The translations under genes and the position numbers were made by a program. The notes under the pieces are model-generated. The model made no database searches. It had not been told where the DNA came from and saw only the letters and a program-made list of their open reading frames with translations. Shown here piece by piece: positions 54,250-64,000 of a stretch of DNA of 64,000 bases. How positions within the stretch are numbered: position 1 is the stretch's first letter; every line of letters begins with the position of its first letter. Origin of the DNA: Heligmosomoides polygyrus polygyrus (taxonomy: Eukaryota > Nematoda > Chromadorea > Rhabditida > Heligmosomidae); contig OX377204.1 of NCBI GenBank assembly GCA_947396885.1, positions 5,394,001 through 5,458,000 of the forward strand. The letters run 5' to 3'.

Positions 54250-54930
54250 CGCGCATGTGTTAACCAAACCGAGAAAACCAATATTAGCTTTTCCTGGCTG
54301 GAAGCGACGACCACCACCAACACCACCACGATGACGTCGTGGCCAAACAGCGTGCAGTTCCTAGCCGGTCGGCGCTAACCGCTCCGGGTGACCACTTTCC
54401 TCTCCCTTACCCTGTAACGCCTTGAAGATCCTACCGATCCAGTTCTCCGATCAGTCCCTGGTAGTCCTCGGTCCCTCAGCAATTCGTATATTTCGGCTGG
54501 TGAGGGCGTGGGTGCGGCGTCGACGACGACGACAACGACGACGGCGACGATGGTGGGGGATATGTGCGCGCGCCCGCTCGCGTCGAGGCCTCGCTGTTTG
54601 CACAACGTTAGCGTCGAGAATAATCCAGTCCACGACGAAATAGCGTGGCCGCTGACGGAGAGCCGCAGACCAGGAACGTCTGCGGAGAGGCTGCTCCGCG
54701 CTGCTGCACGTCAGCGGCGAGACGACACTGTATGATTCATCCGCCTCGTCGCACCACGAGCTCGAGCCATCTCGTAGTGGTACGGTAGCCGGCGCATCGA
54801 TTGATCGGTGAGAAGCCGTGCAGCCGAGCAGCTGAAGCTGCTTTGAAAGCGCCTGGGAGGTGTGAGTGGAGTGGGTGACCTCTTGGGAGATCGGTACCTG
54901 GCATTGAACTTGTCGAATAAAGGATACAGG
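54250..54930. other. GC-rich unique island
   Basis: It includes a GACGACGACGACAACGACGA run and CTGCTCCGCGCTGCTGCACG. ORFs on both strands are Arg-rich artefacts of CGN repeats. Confidence 0.35.
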
Positions 54931-55139
54931 GAAGAAAGAACTTCGACATCTATCCTAGTCGGAGGCGGGTACCGCTAGAAAAACGAAACAAACACGATAC
55001 AGGACTGCTACCTGCGACTAGGGACCCGCGACTCCATAGAAAAGTCCTCTTGTAGGCTAGGTCAGTGCTTTGCCCTTGTGAAGTATCATAGTTTAATTTC
55101 GACTTCACTGTCGATGCCAAATAACTGGATGATCCGAAC

Positions 55140-55405
55140 TTCGTTAATCAATCCCCACTGGAACGCGCCATGCATTCCACGTCTTCGATGTCGTGGAGGC
55201 AATTAGAATATGTTCTTGGCTTACAAAGTGAGTGGCCAGCCGATGAACAAGTCATCAACGCTTTACCTTTCCAGACACATCTGGTACCAACTCACCGACC
55301 CCGGAGGGATAGAAAGCGGTGGCCTTGGTTTTGAAATCTGAACCAAGAACCTGATATAGGGTGCAGTCGACAGCTGGCACCTTCTCCTACTGCGCTAACA
55401 TGCTC
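55140..55405 (-). mobile_element. SINE-A, diverged
   Basis: The minus-strand copy runs from CCACTGGAACGCGCCATGCA to CCTACTGCGCTAACATGCTC. Confidence 0.68.
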
Positions 55406-55409
55406 CTGT

Positions 55410-56015
55410 TTAATTTATAGCGACTTTCATACACGCTTGTGGGCTCTGATATCGAGACCTCTATGCCGAAGAGGAAGCCACTGAATCGTCTTTTCAAATG
55501 GCAGGTCGAATGGCTGTTTGAAAGGTAATTAAGCCCTGTGAACTGCAGAATTCTATCAAATATATGAGGTATCCTTGATTTGAGAACATGTATCACTAGG
55601 TCAACAGGGTCTACCTGCAAGGTATGAAGGACCTCTTTAAAAGAGAGTAGCATCCGACTAGAAGCTGAAACTGCAATTGTTAGCATCTATAGGTCAGGAG
55701 AACAAAGAGCGCCTGTAATGTCACCTTGAGATGGTGAATCTAATCAACTCACACCTAAGGAATGCTGTTTCCTATTCCCAGCTTGCCAAGGGAAACCATC
55801 GGCTCAGAAAGCTGGACAAGCTGAGAGGAATGTGCCTGAAGAAGAAAGAACGTCTCCTAACTCGTTTCAACGTCGCTGAATCGCGTGAAGTTGGAAAAGA
55901 AGGTTAGATCCCCAGAACTGGAGAGCTTGCCTTTGTAAGATTCCCGAAATGGTCCATTGATTTTGTGAATGGAATGGACTGCAAGTCGATTGGAACTTTC
56001 TGCTGATTTTCGACG
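55410..56015. other. Unique stretch, unresolved
   Basis: A + strand frame at about 55730-55905 encodes a Lys/Arg/Leu-rich 58-residue peptide (LRKLDKLRGMCLKKKERLL). It may be a retroelement or exon scrap, but I cannot place it in a family. Confidence 0.3.
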
Positions 56016-56019
56016 TGCG

Positions 56020-56260
56020 GAGGTGTAACTCAGTCGAATAACCCCTCGACTCTCGCATGTGCCTCGGGTCGATTCAAGGTTTGGGTGTTGTTCAAGGTAA
56101 CTAAGCGTTGAAAGAAGTCTAAGTCCTCGTCCGCTGACCACCAAAAGTCGCTGAAGTTGTTGTGTAGACCAAATAGGGATTCACCATACCTCCTCGACTC
56201 CCCGAAGAAGTGGAGTGCATGACGCACGCCAAAAATGGAGGGCTGTTGCTGGTCTTTATC
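56020..56260 (+). mobile_element. SINE-A, diverged
   Basis: AGGTGTAACTCAGTCGAATA (box A) to GAGTGCATGACGCACGCCAA and a GGTCTTTATC tail. Confidence 0.55.
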
Positions 56261-56309
56261 AATATTCATTCTAATACGGATCGATACCCATGAAACTTAC
56301 AGATGAGCC

Positions 56310-56432
56310 TTCCAGTCGTTGAAGTTGTTGTGTAGGCCAAATAGTGATTCAGTTTACCCCTCGACACTCCGTGGAAGTAGAGTGCATGGCGCACGCCAAA
56401 AATGGAGCGACTGTGGCTGGGCTTTATCAGTA
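56310..56432 (+). mobile_element. SINE-A, 3' part, tandem to the previous copy
   Basis: TCGTTGAAGTTGTTGTGTAG to GAGTGCATGGCGCACGCCAA repeats the 3' end of the 56020 copy. The shared AAAATGGAG just after it suggests a local duplication and not a new insertion. Confidence 0.6.
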
Positions 56433-56827
56433 AGATCGATTGTCATGAAACTTACAGATGGGCCTTCCCAACGGAGGCGCTTCGACGTACGCTTCTGAAT
56501 TTTGAAGTTCGGCAACTTCTTCGTAACTTATCCATTCCTGCCTGTCATACGATCTTGCGTCTGGCGTCAGGCCTTCAACCCTGTGGTCGAATTCGAGGTT
56601 GAGTTTAACCTATACGGATACGGCACGGCTTCTGAACCTGCTTCCCGGAAAAGTCAGTGCGGCTGAACTCACTGTTTAGTTCAGCTAGTGATTACCCAGC
56701 TCTTCAAAAAATTTACTTAAGCTATGCTTTTGTATACGGCACATACAGGTGGCAAATCAATTTTTGTAGCAGGCACCGCATTCCCAGGGGAATTTGCTGT
56801 CCTTTTTAGAAGCGGAGTTCACCCTTC

Positions 56828-56963
56828 AGAGGACGGATTCATCGAAGATTAAACCCCGGGTATGCAGGGTACAATGGGTAAAGATACCCATGATGGAGCT
56901 GTCATCTCTACTCCTTATACACCACAAATCCGTGGGTTCAATTGTTGATGAATCCGGCCTCAG
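56828..56963. mobile_element. Palindromic MITE (GGATTCATC...GATGAATCC)
   Basis: GGACGGATTCATCGAAGATT and TTGTTGATGAATCCGGCCTC are inverted ends. GGGTAAAGATACCCATGATG forms the centre. Confidence 0.65.
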
Positions 56964-56969
56964 ATGCAG

Positions 56970-58085
56970 ATCTGCATAAACCATTTGAAGAGGCTCCTTC
57001 GCAATGGACCCCATACGATCTCCGGATCTAGCATTTCTCGTGTTTTCACAATTCCAGAAAATCGCCGGCTATCCCAACTCTCTTGTCTCAGGGTTCCTAA
57101 TGAAACCTCCAGGTTCAATCGTCTTCCAATTAGCCTCAAGCTCCGGAAGGATCGAGCCTCAGGCGGGTCTCGCACGATGAAGAAGGCCGGCGCTAAAGAT
57201 AGCCCGGGGTTTGTCTGCTCAGCGTCACCGATCGCTGTATGTGTCCTTCCGCTGTGTCTATGTGTGTCTTCGCGCTTCTTCTACACTATTTTACAAATAT
57301 TTGAATTTGCCGCCTTCCATTATTTACCTCCGAAGTCGTCTCTGATGTGCTTGCTGGCTGTGTGTTCCGAACCGAAACAAACATCGCCGAGCCGAATGAC
57401 CAACGAAACTGTGGGAATATCGATTCGTGTGGGAAAATCGGTCACCGAGCAGCTGAAAGTCACTATACCATATTTGAATTTGAGAAACGGGGCCGTATGT
57501 AGGATGCGCCTCCCCTCTGCGCTCAACGTTCTTGACCCTTCTTGTCGTCTGTGTTACATTAGACTTTGTAGTCTATTACAACATTGTGTATACCTGCATG
57601 TTATATCACATATCGATAGTATCGATTAGTATCGATTTTCTTTGTGTTCCCCTGAACATAGTGCCTTTTGTGTTGAATAAAATTCAGAGCTTTCATCGAT
57701 TTGTTGAGTGGAACAGTGCGAAGCGAAGGAAGGACACGGGGAGGAGATTCGTGCTGACCCGGCTGCTCAGCCGCCGAGCGAGCACTTTGAAAATATTGTT
57801 TGTTTGCACAACTGCACACCACCTATGCCTCCATAATTTCAGTCAGGAAATTGACGCATCGATGTAGATCCTTTTTTAGTCTCCTATTCACCTAATAGTC
57901 CTCCTGTACTATAGTGGTTCATACACAGTCCCATTTAACTAATAGTCCTCCTGTACTATAGTAGTGAAATTCGAAGGTAGTAGCAGCCCCAGGTCTTCTA
58001 GTGAAAGCAACTGCAAGATATGATTAGGTAAAATCGAAGAGATATTGCTCTTAAGACGCCGTCTAACCCACAGACTGTTAAGTCA
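56970..58085. other. Unique stretch with a 47-bp duplication
   Basis: A 221-codon + strand ORF (56964-57629) has no recognisable motifs and overlaps minus-strand ORFs. CTAATAGTCCTCCTGTACTA occurs at 57892 and again at 57939, 47 bp apart. Confidence 0.35.
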
Positions 58086-58091
58086 GAAGGA

Positions 58092-58383
58092 CCACAATAA
58101 AGGATAAAAAGGATAAAGGACGGCGTTATTCAATCCTTTTGGGTTGCTCCACGCATTCTACTTCTACGGGATATCGTGGAGGCGATTTGAATGTGTATTT
58201 GGCCGTACAATGACTTGCGGTGCACAAGTCAGCGCTCTATCCTTGCCAGACAAGTCTGGTACCAATTCACCGTCCCCGGAGGGATGGGAGGCTTGGTTGG
58301 CCTGGGCGGAAAATCCGAACCAGAAACCTGGTATCAGGTGCACGCGACAGCCGGCGCCTCCTCCGACTGCGCTACACGCGCCC
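58092..58383 (-). mobile_element. SINE-A, full length
   Basis: It runs from AAGGATAAAAAGGATAAAGG to CCGACTGCGCTACACGCGCC. A small deletion removes CAGCCGATG near 58218. Confidence 0.87.
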
Positions 58384-58464
58384 AAGGACCACAGTAACAC
58401 CCCTAAATTTGGAGCCCTTCCTTTCTAAGGGAATCAAGAACGGCGGCAATTCCTCCTTCTTTTG

Positions 58465-58757
58465 TAATAAAGGATAAATTTAGGCGTTAGCCAATAGCTT
58501 TACGGAATGGGCCAGGCATCCTACTTCTACATGATATCATGGAGGCAATTTGAGAGCGTATTCGGCCTATCACTTGTGTTGGTCAGCCGATGAGCGACCA
58601 GTATAGAATCCTTCCCAGAGAAGCCTGATACTAACTCATCGACATTCGGAATGAAAATATTTGCTGGCCTGGGCAGGAAATCTGAACCAAACACCTTAAA
58701 TACAAAGGATTGGGCCAGGTAGAGCCAGCGCCTCATCCAACTGCACTACCACGCCCG
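58465..58757 (-). mobile_element. SINE-A, diverged
   Basis: It runs from AATAAAGGATAAATTTAGGC to CCAACTGCACTACCACGCCC. It is closer to the GTGGTAGTGCAGT subfamily seen at 42122. Confidence 0.65.
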
Positions 58758-58759
58758 CA

Positions 58760-59460
58760 TTTTTTTTTTTGTTATGCATGTAAAAAATGTGTCAGCAGTT
58801 AAAAACGGAAAATAAAAATATGAACGCGAATTCGAATAGAATTCGAATAAGTGGTAGCTAGGTATATCCTGTTATCTGAATTACTTGTTGCTTGGAGGTG
58901 GTCAAAAATTGGTTAGCCATGTTGTCTTTCAATCAAAAAAGTGTTTTTGAATTGAATAGTTTCACAAGAATTTTTATAGAAATAGAAAGTCGTGAGAAAT
59001 CTTAGAATGAAAAAACTGAAGAAAACTCAGCGTTTGCCTCTTCTCAAAATAAGAACAAATCAAATTTAAAGCTGAGTGGGCATTCAGCATACATATTCGT
59101 TGGTTAACTGAAAGCTTTTTCCTCTATAATGAACATGTCCTAAAGACCTTCCAACATCTCCAACTTATTACACAGTTTTTATTGGAAGTATTCTACACTA
59201 TAGTATGTGAACACCGTCTGAATTCTTAGGTAGCCGTTTACTCTGAATCATCAAAAGAAATTCTCAATTTACGTGCTGGAGGAGGTGAAACCACTGAGTC
59301 GAAGGCGTTTTTTACTCTCCAGATTAAGCTTTTCAAGGTTGCGGAATACATTTGAAACTCAGGGCCTGGTCGCAGGATCAACACCGTCTGCACAGAAATG
59401 GCTAAAGAAAGATGTAAGGAGCCCATGACAATGGCTTCAGAGGATATGTGTCTATGGACT
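58760..59460. other. AT-rich unique stretch
   Basis: No ORF or repeat recognised. Confidence 0.4.
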
Positions 59461-59469
59461 AATCCTAGT

Positions 59470-59615
59470 CGGAGGGAGCATCGCCAGAAAAGCGAAACAG
59501 ATGTAAACCTTCTACCGTGGGCCAATTCATAACGCCTTCTTTGATAATTAGTTTGCTTCTAGTTTTGCCGCCATTGTCAAAGAGTCAGAGTGGAGTACTC
59601 CTCTCCACTAGTATA
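59470..59615. mobile_element. MITE with CCTAGTCGGAGGG ends
   Basis: ACTAATCCTAGTCGGAGGGA and CTCCACTAGTATAGATGCC are inverted ends. CAAAGAGTCAGAGTGGAGTA matches the copy at 45250. Confidence 0.6.
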
Positions 59616-59619
59616 GATG

Positions 59620-60570
59620 CCACGTACGGATTTCCCAAATCCTTACTGCCTCCCATCTCTTTTGAGCCAACGCTCTCGAAAAGTGTGACAATTCAGTACG
59701 CGTTAGCTGGTCAAGGATCAGCAGCCGACGAGTGAGATGAGGAAGAGTGGACACTTGAGCCCATGAGCTAACATTCTCCACAGAGTTCACCTACCTAATT
59801 GGAAACAAACGGAAAATTCAAAAACGTCTCTTTTCTTTATTGGGGAGATTTTTCCTGGAAAAAGCAAAGTAGCTATTTTCGACTACAAGAAATCTAACGC
59901 GACTAACGCGGGTTCGTAGAAACAAGGGTGAAACGTGAAACTGTGGAGTTAATGGCGGCTACATGCTTTGGAAACTCACTGTTTAAGCTTTCCAAAGCCT
60001 CTTCTACACCCCTGTGCTCATTCCTTGATTTATTTACCCTCTGGCGTATAGGAAGGAGCAATAGCTGAGGCTTCTCGGCGCCCGGGTCCTCATCTCCTAT
60101 AGTGGCAATAATCGCGGTCCCTTATTATGGATTTCGACGACGATTCCTGCATCCGCTGCTCCGGCCGCGGAGGCGGCGGCTACGGTCGCCGGCGCTGCCT
60201 CCGCGGTCGGTCGGCCGGCCGTCCGTCCGCGTCGCTATCGTGTCGCATTCGTGCGGCCGCCGCGAGTGTCCTCTCAAAGGTCTCTTATGCCAGTGACACG
60301 AGAGTGGGACCGGCTAGACAGTGAGAGACCGACCGCAATGCGAGAGAGGATCCATGAAATTTTTGAGATGTGCCGTTGTAATCGTCGAGCTGATGGACGT
60401 TCTTTGACCGCTCTCTTCTTGTCGTTCTGGAAGAAAAGCACTCAGGAACATGAAGTTGTAACCCTCCGGACCGTTCAAGGCTCACCGAAGAAAATACTAG
60501 CAGGTAACTAGCATTATCTAGCATATCAACAGATTTTCTTCTGCGGCAGTTTGAAACTTAGATTTCGGCG
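59620..60570. other. Unique stretch with GC-rich island (60060-60340)
   Basis: The island has GGTCGGTCGGCCGGCCGTCC and a GGAGGCGGCGGCTACGG run. An ORF from 60127 (MDFDDDSCIRCSGRGGGG) looks like a composition artefact, though a short first exon cannot be excluded. Confidence 0.35.
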
Positions 60571-60574
60571 GAAG

Positions 60575-60830
60575 CGCGTGATAGTGCAGTCGGAAGAAGC
60601 GCCGGCTGTCGCTATCAAGGTTCTTGGATCGGATTTTACCCCAAGTCAATCAAACCTTCTCACCTCATCTGAATCGGTGAGGGTAAAGACCCGTCTGCGA
60701 AAGAGAAAACACTGTCCCGACCATCGGCTGACCACCGAAAGTCATAGTATATTGGCAAAGAAGGCATTCAAATTGCTATCTCGCAGAAGAAGAATACGTG
60801 GCGCACCCCCAAAGAAATTGTAATAACCCC
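60575..60830 (+). mobile_element. SINE-A, diverged
   Basis: It begins GCGCGTGATAGTGCAGTCGG and ends AATACGTGGCGCACCCCCAA. Confidence 0.7.
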
Positions 60831-61059
60831 AAACTTTGTTATTTTTTCGTCTTATCATCTTATCTACACAGACTCATACTCACCTCTTATCTTCTGTCTT
60901 AATGGTTAGCCCAACTTTCCCATACGAGACTTCAGCGAATCAGATTTGAAATAAAAATCTTCATCAAAATAAAAATAAATCACTGTTGGTATTTGAAATT
61001 TTGATAGTGCAGGTCGCGTATTGATAGCTTCCTATAAATGTGAAGGTGCCTAGTTTAGT

Positions 61060-61540
61060 GTTTATGGCTCAAATAAAGGATAATGTTGGTGGTGGTTTGT
61101 TGTGGTTGGTGTTGTGGTGTTTACTAGTGTTTACCCTACCAAAATTGGAGAAGATTGAGCAATTTTTACTGTGGTTGCGGTTGGGGTTTGCTAATGTTGT
61201 TTGTGGTTATTTGTTGTTCACTGTTGTTTACAGGTGTTTGTTGTTTGTTGGTTGTTTACTGGTGTTTACCCTACCAAAATTAGAGAAAATTGAGCAATTT
61301 TTACTGTGGTTGTGGTTGCGGTTTACTGGTGTTGTTTGTGGTTTGTTGTTGTTTATTGTTGTTTGCTGGTGTTTGTTATTTGTTGGTTGTTTAATGGTGT
61401 TTACCCTACCAAAATTAGGGAAAATTGAACACTTTTTACTGTGGTTGTGGTTTACTGGTGCTATTGGTGGTTTGTTGTTGTTTACCGCTGTTTACTGGCG
61501 TTTGTTGTTTGTTGGTTGTTGGTGGTGATTGTTTACTGGT
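61060..61540. repeat. 135-bp minisatellite, ~3.5 units, TTG-rich
   Basis: TTACCCTACC starts at 61131, 61266 and 61401, exactly 135 bp apart. Each unit continues with AAAATTAGAGAAAATTGAGC-type sequence and long TTG/TTTG runs. Because 135 is a multiple of 3, an ORF (61040-61528) passes through it with three 45-residue repeats containing VFTLPKLEKIEQFLLW. A weaker relic, GCAATTGGAGAAAATTAAAC, lies at 61800. Confidence 0.85.
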
Positions 61541-61634
61541 TTATCTGTGACTTGTCGTTTACTTGGCTTGTGTTCGAGTGGTCAATGTGTGATGTTTTTT
61601 ACACTTTACATGCTAAACAGTTGTCTGTGTCTGT

Positions 61635-61765
61635 CCTCTGATTAAATAAATAAATAAATTAATTAATTTAAGCAATAAATATAAATAAATAATATAATAA
61701 ATAATTAATAAAATAAATAAATAAATAAACCTTAAATAAACAACTAATTAATTAAATAAAATAAT
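61635..61765. repeat. AAAT/TAAT low-complexity tract
   Basis: Repeated TAAATAAATAAAT and AATTAATTAA blocks fill this stretch. Confidence 0.9.
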
Positions 61766-61829
61766 GTTCCCAACACTGTACCAGGTTGGGTACCCTGCCG
61801 CAATTGGAGAAAATTAAACAATTTTTTCC

Positions 61830-62735
61830 CTCTGCTAGTGCGCAGCATCAACAAACATTAGTGCTTTTTAGCACTTGAACTTTTCTTCTTCCTTCCTCTT
61901 CTCCTCTCCAACTCTCCTTCATTTTTATTTTTATTTTATTTTGTTTACCTTTTCTTGCACTCTTTATAACAAAGTACTAGTCTTGTAATCAAAAAATTGA
62001 TTTTTTGTACAGTTCGACATCAAGAAATACTTGTGCTGGACACGCCGTATCTAAAATGGTTAATTTTTAAATTAGGAAGTCAGTAATTCAACTCTACCAA
62101 GCTGCTATCAAATTTACATCTAACCACGATTTTTTGCACTACTCTTAAATAAAACATTAGTAGACGGAACACCAAATATTAGACCCCTATGTTAAGCGCT
62201 TTTTTCAGAGCGTAGAAGGAATTAATAGAAAAAATACGCATTTTTCATTAATTAACGGATATCGGGCGACATCCATGTCTGAACAGCTGACCATACTTTG
62301 TGCCCAAACCCACGCCGACAACTTTCATTTCCGTTCAAACACCTGTCTAAATGTAGACTAAAAAATGGAGTACCGCCCGGTGTAGTCACGTATGGCAGGG
62401 AAAACTTTCGCGAAAACACGCTAAATGGACAGTGACAGTGTATGCGGAGATGAACTTATGCAGTGGGTCAGGACGGCGTTTCATTGGCGAAGCACCGAGT
62501 CGTCATGCACGACAGTGACATCCAATTTTGATTTTCGAACAAACTGTGCAAATATATTTATAATACATTTTTATAATATATTTTTATTTATTTACTCATA
62601 ACGTGAAAATTATTCTCACATCTAAAACAAAAGAGAAGAATTAACAAGACTTTCTAGAAAAGACACAAAACGGCAACTAAACGTGGATAATTCAAATCAG
62701 TTTCTTTAAGCCTCAATTGGCTGGTATCGAGGATG
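61830..62735. other. AT-rich unique stretch
   Basis: No gene or repeat family recognised. Confidence 0.4.
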
Positions 62736-62739
62736 TAAG

Positions 62740-62920
62740 CTGTTACGACGATGTTTTGTTGCGATCAAAACTTCTAGCGCCAGGCGGGGCTCGAACCCGC
62801 ACCTCCCTCTGACCGGGCGGGAATGCTCTACGCCATTACACCACCGGCGCTGTTTGATCGGACACAACATCCACACCTCGTGGGACCCATCGGCACCCAC
62901 CCGTATCCGGGATAAACGTG
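62740..62920 (-). mobile_element. SINE-B, full length
   Basis: It is almost identical to 37655-37840 in reverse, including the ~70-bp 5' flank (ATACGGGTGGGTGCCGATGG on the minus strand). Box B reads GGGTTCGAGCCCCGCC. Confidence 0.75.
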
Positions 62921-63060
62921 GATAAGAGGCATTCGCAACTCTGGAAGCAGCTGTGAACAGAATTACATAAGTCAACAGCAATTTCACGAACCCATGCATG
63001 GATATGGACGCAAGCACAGAGTTGAGCTCTCGCAGCCGCCTATGTGTAAAAAATGAAGAT

Positions 63061-63232
63061 CTGGGGCCGCAGTCACCAATGACTTACAGAGATTTAACGG
63101 AGAAATTTAAGCCGAAAACCTTGATAACGCCAACGTTTCACCATATCGCCTGTTGATAAGCCGCTTTTCAGGAATTTCGGCTGTAATTTCTCCGTTACAT
63201 CTCTGTAAGTCGTTGATGAATCCGGCTCCTGG
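63061..63232. mobile_element. Palindromic MITE, complete
   Basis: Inverted arms run from CAATGACTTACAGAGATTTA to TAAGTCGTTGATGAATCCGG with AACGGAGAAATTTAAGCCGA inside. The loop is GATAACGCC...GTTGATAAGCCGC. Confidence 0.78.
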
Positions 63233-63451
63233 TCGTGGTTCTTGCAATGGGAACGAGCTTCTTCGTTTTCTTTCCTCTTTCTTATCACCTGACCACTGAA
63301 AAAATTTCGAAGGGTTCATGAGGAGTTTGCCTGTGAGAAGCCTAAACAGCATTTTTTTTTAAAGATAAGCACCCTTACTTCTTCTACACATGAAAGATTT
63401 TAGTCCGAGAATCCTATTTCTTTCTTTGCCGTTTAGAATTAGCGAATATCA

Positions 63452-63585
63452 GCCGTCCCGTTGATCATCGACTTGCTCGAGCGGGCGCCAGCAGCGCCTC
63501 CATTCGTCCCTGTCGCGTGCCAGAGTGGTCCAATGGATCTTCCTCACTCGAGGGACACGAAGAGCGTCGTATCGGTCGTCATAGC
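63452..63585 (-). mobile_element. RTE 3' fragment, same family as the element at 4258
   Basis: The minus strand matches the C-terminal coding end of the 4258 RTE: GATCATCGACTTGCTCGAGC and GAGGGACACGAAGAGCGTC on the + strand are its complement. Confidence 0.78.
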
Positions 63586-63825
63586 GAATATTCGACGCCA
63601 AAACACCTCATTGTGGGTTTTAGTGTAAAATTACTTTGAACGCTCTTGTTCTTTGGTGAAGCGAAAGCACATGCTGAGATATTTTACCAGATGCGGTTTG
63701 GGTGGGCCACTAGATTGGACAGAATCGCCGTAAACGTTGGCGAATGATAGACAAACGCTAGATGAACTTGTCCCGGTTTTGGAGAACGACTGCGCGGCGA
63801 TATTTAGCACAATGGCACGTTCTGA

Positions 63826-63991
63826 GGTCGGATTCATCAGCGACTTACATAACCTTAACAGAGAATTCACAGCCGAAATCCCTGATAGCACGGCTTATCA
63901 AGCGATATGGTGAGCGATAAGCCGCGTTATCTAAGTTTTCCGCTGTAAATTCTCTGTTAAAGTTATGTAAGTCGTTGAGAATCCGACCCCT
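63826..63991. mobile_element. Palindromic MITE, complete
   Basis: The ends are GGTCGGATTCATCAGCGACT and AGTCGTTGAGAATCCGACC. TAACAGAGAATTCACAGCCG against TGTAAATTCTCTGTTA forms the stem. Confidence 0.8.
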
Positions 63992-64000
63992 GGTTGCAAT

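Noticed and set aside
55730..55905. 58-codon Lys/Arg-rich ORF as a retroelement gag or exon
   Set aside because: Too short, with no motif and no neighbouring pol sequence; left as unresolved.
56964..57629. 221-codon ORF as a host gene
   Set aside because: No recognisable domain, atypical composition, overlapping ORFs on the other strand, and its start lies at the edge of a MITE.
9966..58477. Recurring 70-90 residue ORFs such as [20 protein letters not shown] and [16 protein letters not shown] in many places on both strands
   Set aside because: They are translations of the SINE-A body in different frames and orientations. They begin at an ATG made by the repeat and break wherever copies have indels.
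1..64000. CRISPR arrays, operons, ribosome binding sites, viral genes
   Set aside because: The sequence is clearly eukaryotic. Spaced direct repeats here are minisatellites or transposons, and no viral gene was recognised.

Overview
This is nuclear DNA from a nematode. Four exact copies of the 22-nt nematode SL1 spliced-leader sequence are present, introns end in TTTCAG-type acceptors, some introns are only about 50 bp, and one ORF is a short nematode-length ribosomal protein eL29. The dense mix of tRNA-derived SINEs, RTE and CR1-like LINEs, mariner copies and palindromic MITEs fits a clade V strongylid parasite such as a hookworm. That placement is an inference; no species marker was seen.

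Region 1 (about 3.3-30.6 kb, + strand) is one large gene cut into at least 22 short exons. Their reading phases join without a break into about 1,071 codons of almost uninterrupted Glu/Lys/Gln/Leu-rich coiled coil. The first exon begins mid-codon, so the 5' end of the gene is not seen. The last exon ends in an in-frame TGA that overlaps a good donor site, so the 3' end is ambiguous. One intron appears to use a GC donor. The introns are packed with transposons: an RTE LINE inside a long-TIR element, a CR1-like LINE with an open RT frame, a palindromic MITE interrupted by a SINE, two fold-back elements, a candidate Helitron with 107-bp satellites, and a second RTE.

Region 2 (about 30.6-64 kb) has almost no recognisable host coding sequence. 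The exception is a complete eL29 ORF at 44.7 kb that looks like a retrocopy of a trans-spliced mRNA: SL1 lies just upstream of the ATG, a snap-back inverted copy of its own 5' end is present, and 11-bp direct repeats flank it. The rest is SINEs (about 40 copies in the window), MITEs, an inside-out mariner pair, inverted duplications, a 135-bp minisatellite, and several GC-rich unique islands that may be regulatory DNA or unrecognised exons.

The most unusual signal is genomic SL1. Besides the eL29 retrocopy, two SL1 copies (7.1 and 50.3 kb) sit inside a shared dispersed repeat conserved on both sides of the leader. I did not find a convincing Sm site after them, so they are probably not working SL RNA genes. 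A second theme is short inverted, snap-back duplications at insertion ends or inside repeats (17.8, 28.0, 44.7 and 45.9 kb).
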